Program-made: the position numbers and the translations under genes
The notes under the pieces: model-generated
What the model saw: the letters and a program-made list of their open reading frames with translations, nothing else
Database searches by the model: none
Told to the model about the DNA's origin: nothing
In this document: piece after piece, positions 33,568 to 34,658 of the stretch
Position numbering within the stretch: the first letter of the stretch is position 1
Layout of the letters: each line of letters starts with the position of its first letter
NCBI GenBank assembly: GCA_036881805.1
Contig: JBAJNK010000037.1
Coordinates: 1 to 34,658, forward strand
Direction: 5' to 3'
Length of the DNA: 34,658 nucleotides
Source of the DNA: JANQLC01 sp036881805
GTDB lineage: Bacteria > Bacteroidota > Bacteroidia > Flavobacteriales > JANQLC01

Positions 33568-34371
33568 ATGAAAAGCGTACCCTTACTATTGTCCGCTGTG
33601 GCATGCGTGGCTGCAGTGGGCTGCAAAAACGCGAAAAAAAAGAACTCGGATAAAGAGATGGCGGAGACAGGCGTTACAGCTGTTGTGCCGAATATAACCA
33701 TTGAAAAGCTCGAGGGGTCACCGGCCTATCCCAAAGCCACCTTGCAATTGAATAAACCGACGCACGCGCACGTTCCTGCCGGCATTGTCGCGTTTGATTT
33801 TGCGGTAACCCATTACGATTTGGGGGCTCAAACTGCGCATGCCGGCGAAAATAGACTAGCCAATTCAGGGAAAGGCCAACACATCCATTTCATCGTAGAC
33901 GATGGGCCCTATGCCGCTCATTACGAGCCGAAATTCGATGTGGCAATGGACGAGGGAACCCATTACATCGTGGCTTTCTTGGCGCGCTCCTACCATGAGT
34001 CTGTCAAAAACGCCCATTCTTTTGTCGCTAAAAAGATTGTGGTAGGAGATGCATCCAAAGGCGAATCGATGCATGTAGACCTCGCTCAGCCGACTTTGAT
34101 TTACAGCCGCCCGAAGGGAACTTATAAAGGTGCTGATACAAAAAATTTACTCTTGGACTTTTTCCTTTTAAACACCGAATTATCGCCGAGCGGCAATAAG
34201 GTGCGGGCTACGATTAACGGGCGGGAATTTGTGATTGCGGATTGGGCGCCTTATATCATTAAAGGCTTGCCCAAAGGTAGGGTTACCGTTAAGCTGGAAT
34301 TGCTCGATGCGGATGGGCATGTCATGCCGGGTGATTTCAATAGCGTCTTGCGTAAAGTAGAATTGAAATAA
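33568..34371 (+). CDS. Lipoprotein of the histidine-motif type often called phosphopeptide-binding protein
   Basis: 267 residues. Lipoprotein signal MKSVPLLLSAVACVAAVGC with Cys19, then a Lys-rich linker. The central part carries His motifs: THAHVPAG, VTHYDLG, AHAGEN, GKGQHIHFIVDDGPY, AHYEPKFD, GTHYIVAFLARSYHESVKN. I recall similar GQHIHxIxDxGPY proteins in Bacteroidota carrying an automatic name, phosphopeptide-binding protein, without proof of function. The fold looks all-beta, cupredoxin or Ig-like; the histidines could bind metal, which is inference. The C-terminal half repeats a beta-domain pattern (LDFFLLNTELSPSGNKVRATING, LPKGRVTVKLELLDADG). It appears monocistronic. Confidence 0.75.
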   Translation: MKSVPLLLSAVACVAAVGCKNAKKKNSDKEMAETGVTAVVPNITIEKLEGSPAYPKATLQLNKPTHAHVPAGIVAFDFAVTHYDLGAQTAHAGENRLANSGKGQHIHFIVDDGPYAAHYEPKFDVAMDEGTHYIVAFLARSYHESVKNAHSFVAKKIVVGDASKGESMHVDLAQPTLIYSRPKGTYKGADTKNLLLDFFLLNTELSPSGNKVRATINGREFVIADWAPYIIKGLPKGRVTVKLELLDADGHVMPGDFNSVLRKVELK

Positions 34372-34463
34372 GTCAGGCTACTCGTATGGGGTTTACCCTT
34401 TGAAGAGAAGGGGCCACGGTAAAATGAATTTCTGCTGCGGGCTCAGGAAGGATGAAGCCCCAT

Positions 34464-34658
34464 CGCCAACTCAAAACCACCAGCCCAAAATTGCCAACCC
34501 CATGGAGATACCGCCTACCGAGACAAATCCCATTGGGGCACGCCCATCGAGAAAAATGCCATGGAGATATCCCCTATCGAGACAAACCCCATCGTTGACC
34601 CAAGCCTATCGAGACAAATCCCATTGAGACACGCCCATCGAGAAAAATGCCATGGAGA
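34464..34658. repeat. Tandem repeat block D (about 15-bp units, 91-bp higher-order period), cut by window end
   Basis: The unit consensus is TCGAGACAAAYCCCA with variants TCGAGAAAAATGCCA, TGGAGATATCCCCTA and TTGAGACACGCCCA. A 54-bp segment ending at 34567 recurs ending at 34658 with three mismatches; the last 29 bp (34539-34567 and 34630-34658) are identical, 91 bp apart. Unit lengths of 14, 15 and 17 shift the frame, so the open frame 34400-34627 is unlikely to be a protein. The reverse complement resembles block C (TTTGTCTCGATAGG against TTTGTATCGATAAG). Confidence 0.78.

Noticed and set aside
34400..34627. 75-codon frame at the right edge
   Set aside because: It covers repeat block D, whose units of 14, 15 and 17 bp change frame; no start signal or family.

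Overview
This window looks like a chromosomal segment of a Bacteroidota bacterium. The markers are a SusD/RagB lipoprotein, a GLPGLI-family protein beside a TonB-receptor-like outer-membrane protein, a type IX secretion plug (DUF5103) protein, a complete Na+-NQR operon, and many Bacteroidota-type promoters (TTG, about 19 bp, TAnnTTTG). I cannot name the genus; a marine or free-living Cytophagales/Sphingobacteriales-like organism would fit. Most starts lack a strong Shine-Dalgarno sequence, as is usual in this phylum.

Layout. 11-1363: susD-like gene, its partner susC probably lying just outside the left edge. 1642-1887: a small two-helix membrane protein. 2271-2780: degenerate repeat block A. 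2928-12030: a tight purine operon, purL-purC-purF-purM-purN-purH. This supplies the FGAR amidotransferase, SAICAR synthase, PRPP amidotransferase, AIR synthase, GAR transformylase and the bifunctional last enzyme; purD, purE/K and purB are not here. 12031-13133: gene-poor, with an orphan promoter and repeat block B. 13134-15407: two divergent two-gene operons, each a lipoprotein followed by a small membrane protein. 15662-17386 (minus): P5C dehydrogenase. 17686-18951 (minus): T9SS plug protein. 19065-25075: nqrABCDEF. 25266-25620: repeat block C. 25957-26769 (minus): purine nucleoside phosphorylase. 27095-28159: PaaE-like flavin/2Fe-2S reductase. 28368-29192: SDR oxidoreductase. 29462-33061: three overlapping genes (tiny secreted peptide, GLPGLI protein, outer-membrane receptor-like protein). 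33568-34371: histidine-containing lipoprotein. 34464-34658: repeat block D, running off the right edge.

Metabolism. The housekeeping content is de novo purine synthesis, purine salvage (PNP), proline/glutamate catabolism and sodium-motive respiration. These genes look by eye more GC-rich than the accessory envelope genes.

The most unusual features are two. First, a family of degenerate tandem repeats (15-17 bp and about 40 bp units) fills the gene deserts, mainly at gene 3' ends, in both orientations. Second, the 29462-33061 unit couples a 90-residue secreted peptide with an Ile-rich duplicated C-terminus to a GLPGLI/receptor pair. Several reading frames are shortened here because a promoter lies inside the longest open frame (nqrA, PNP, both divergent lipoproteins).
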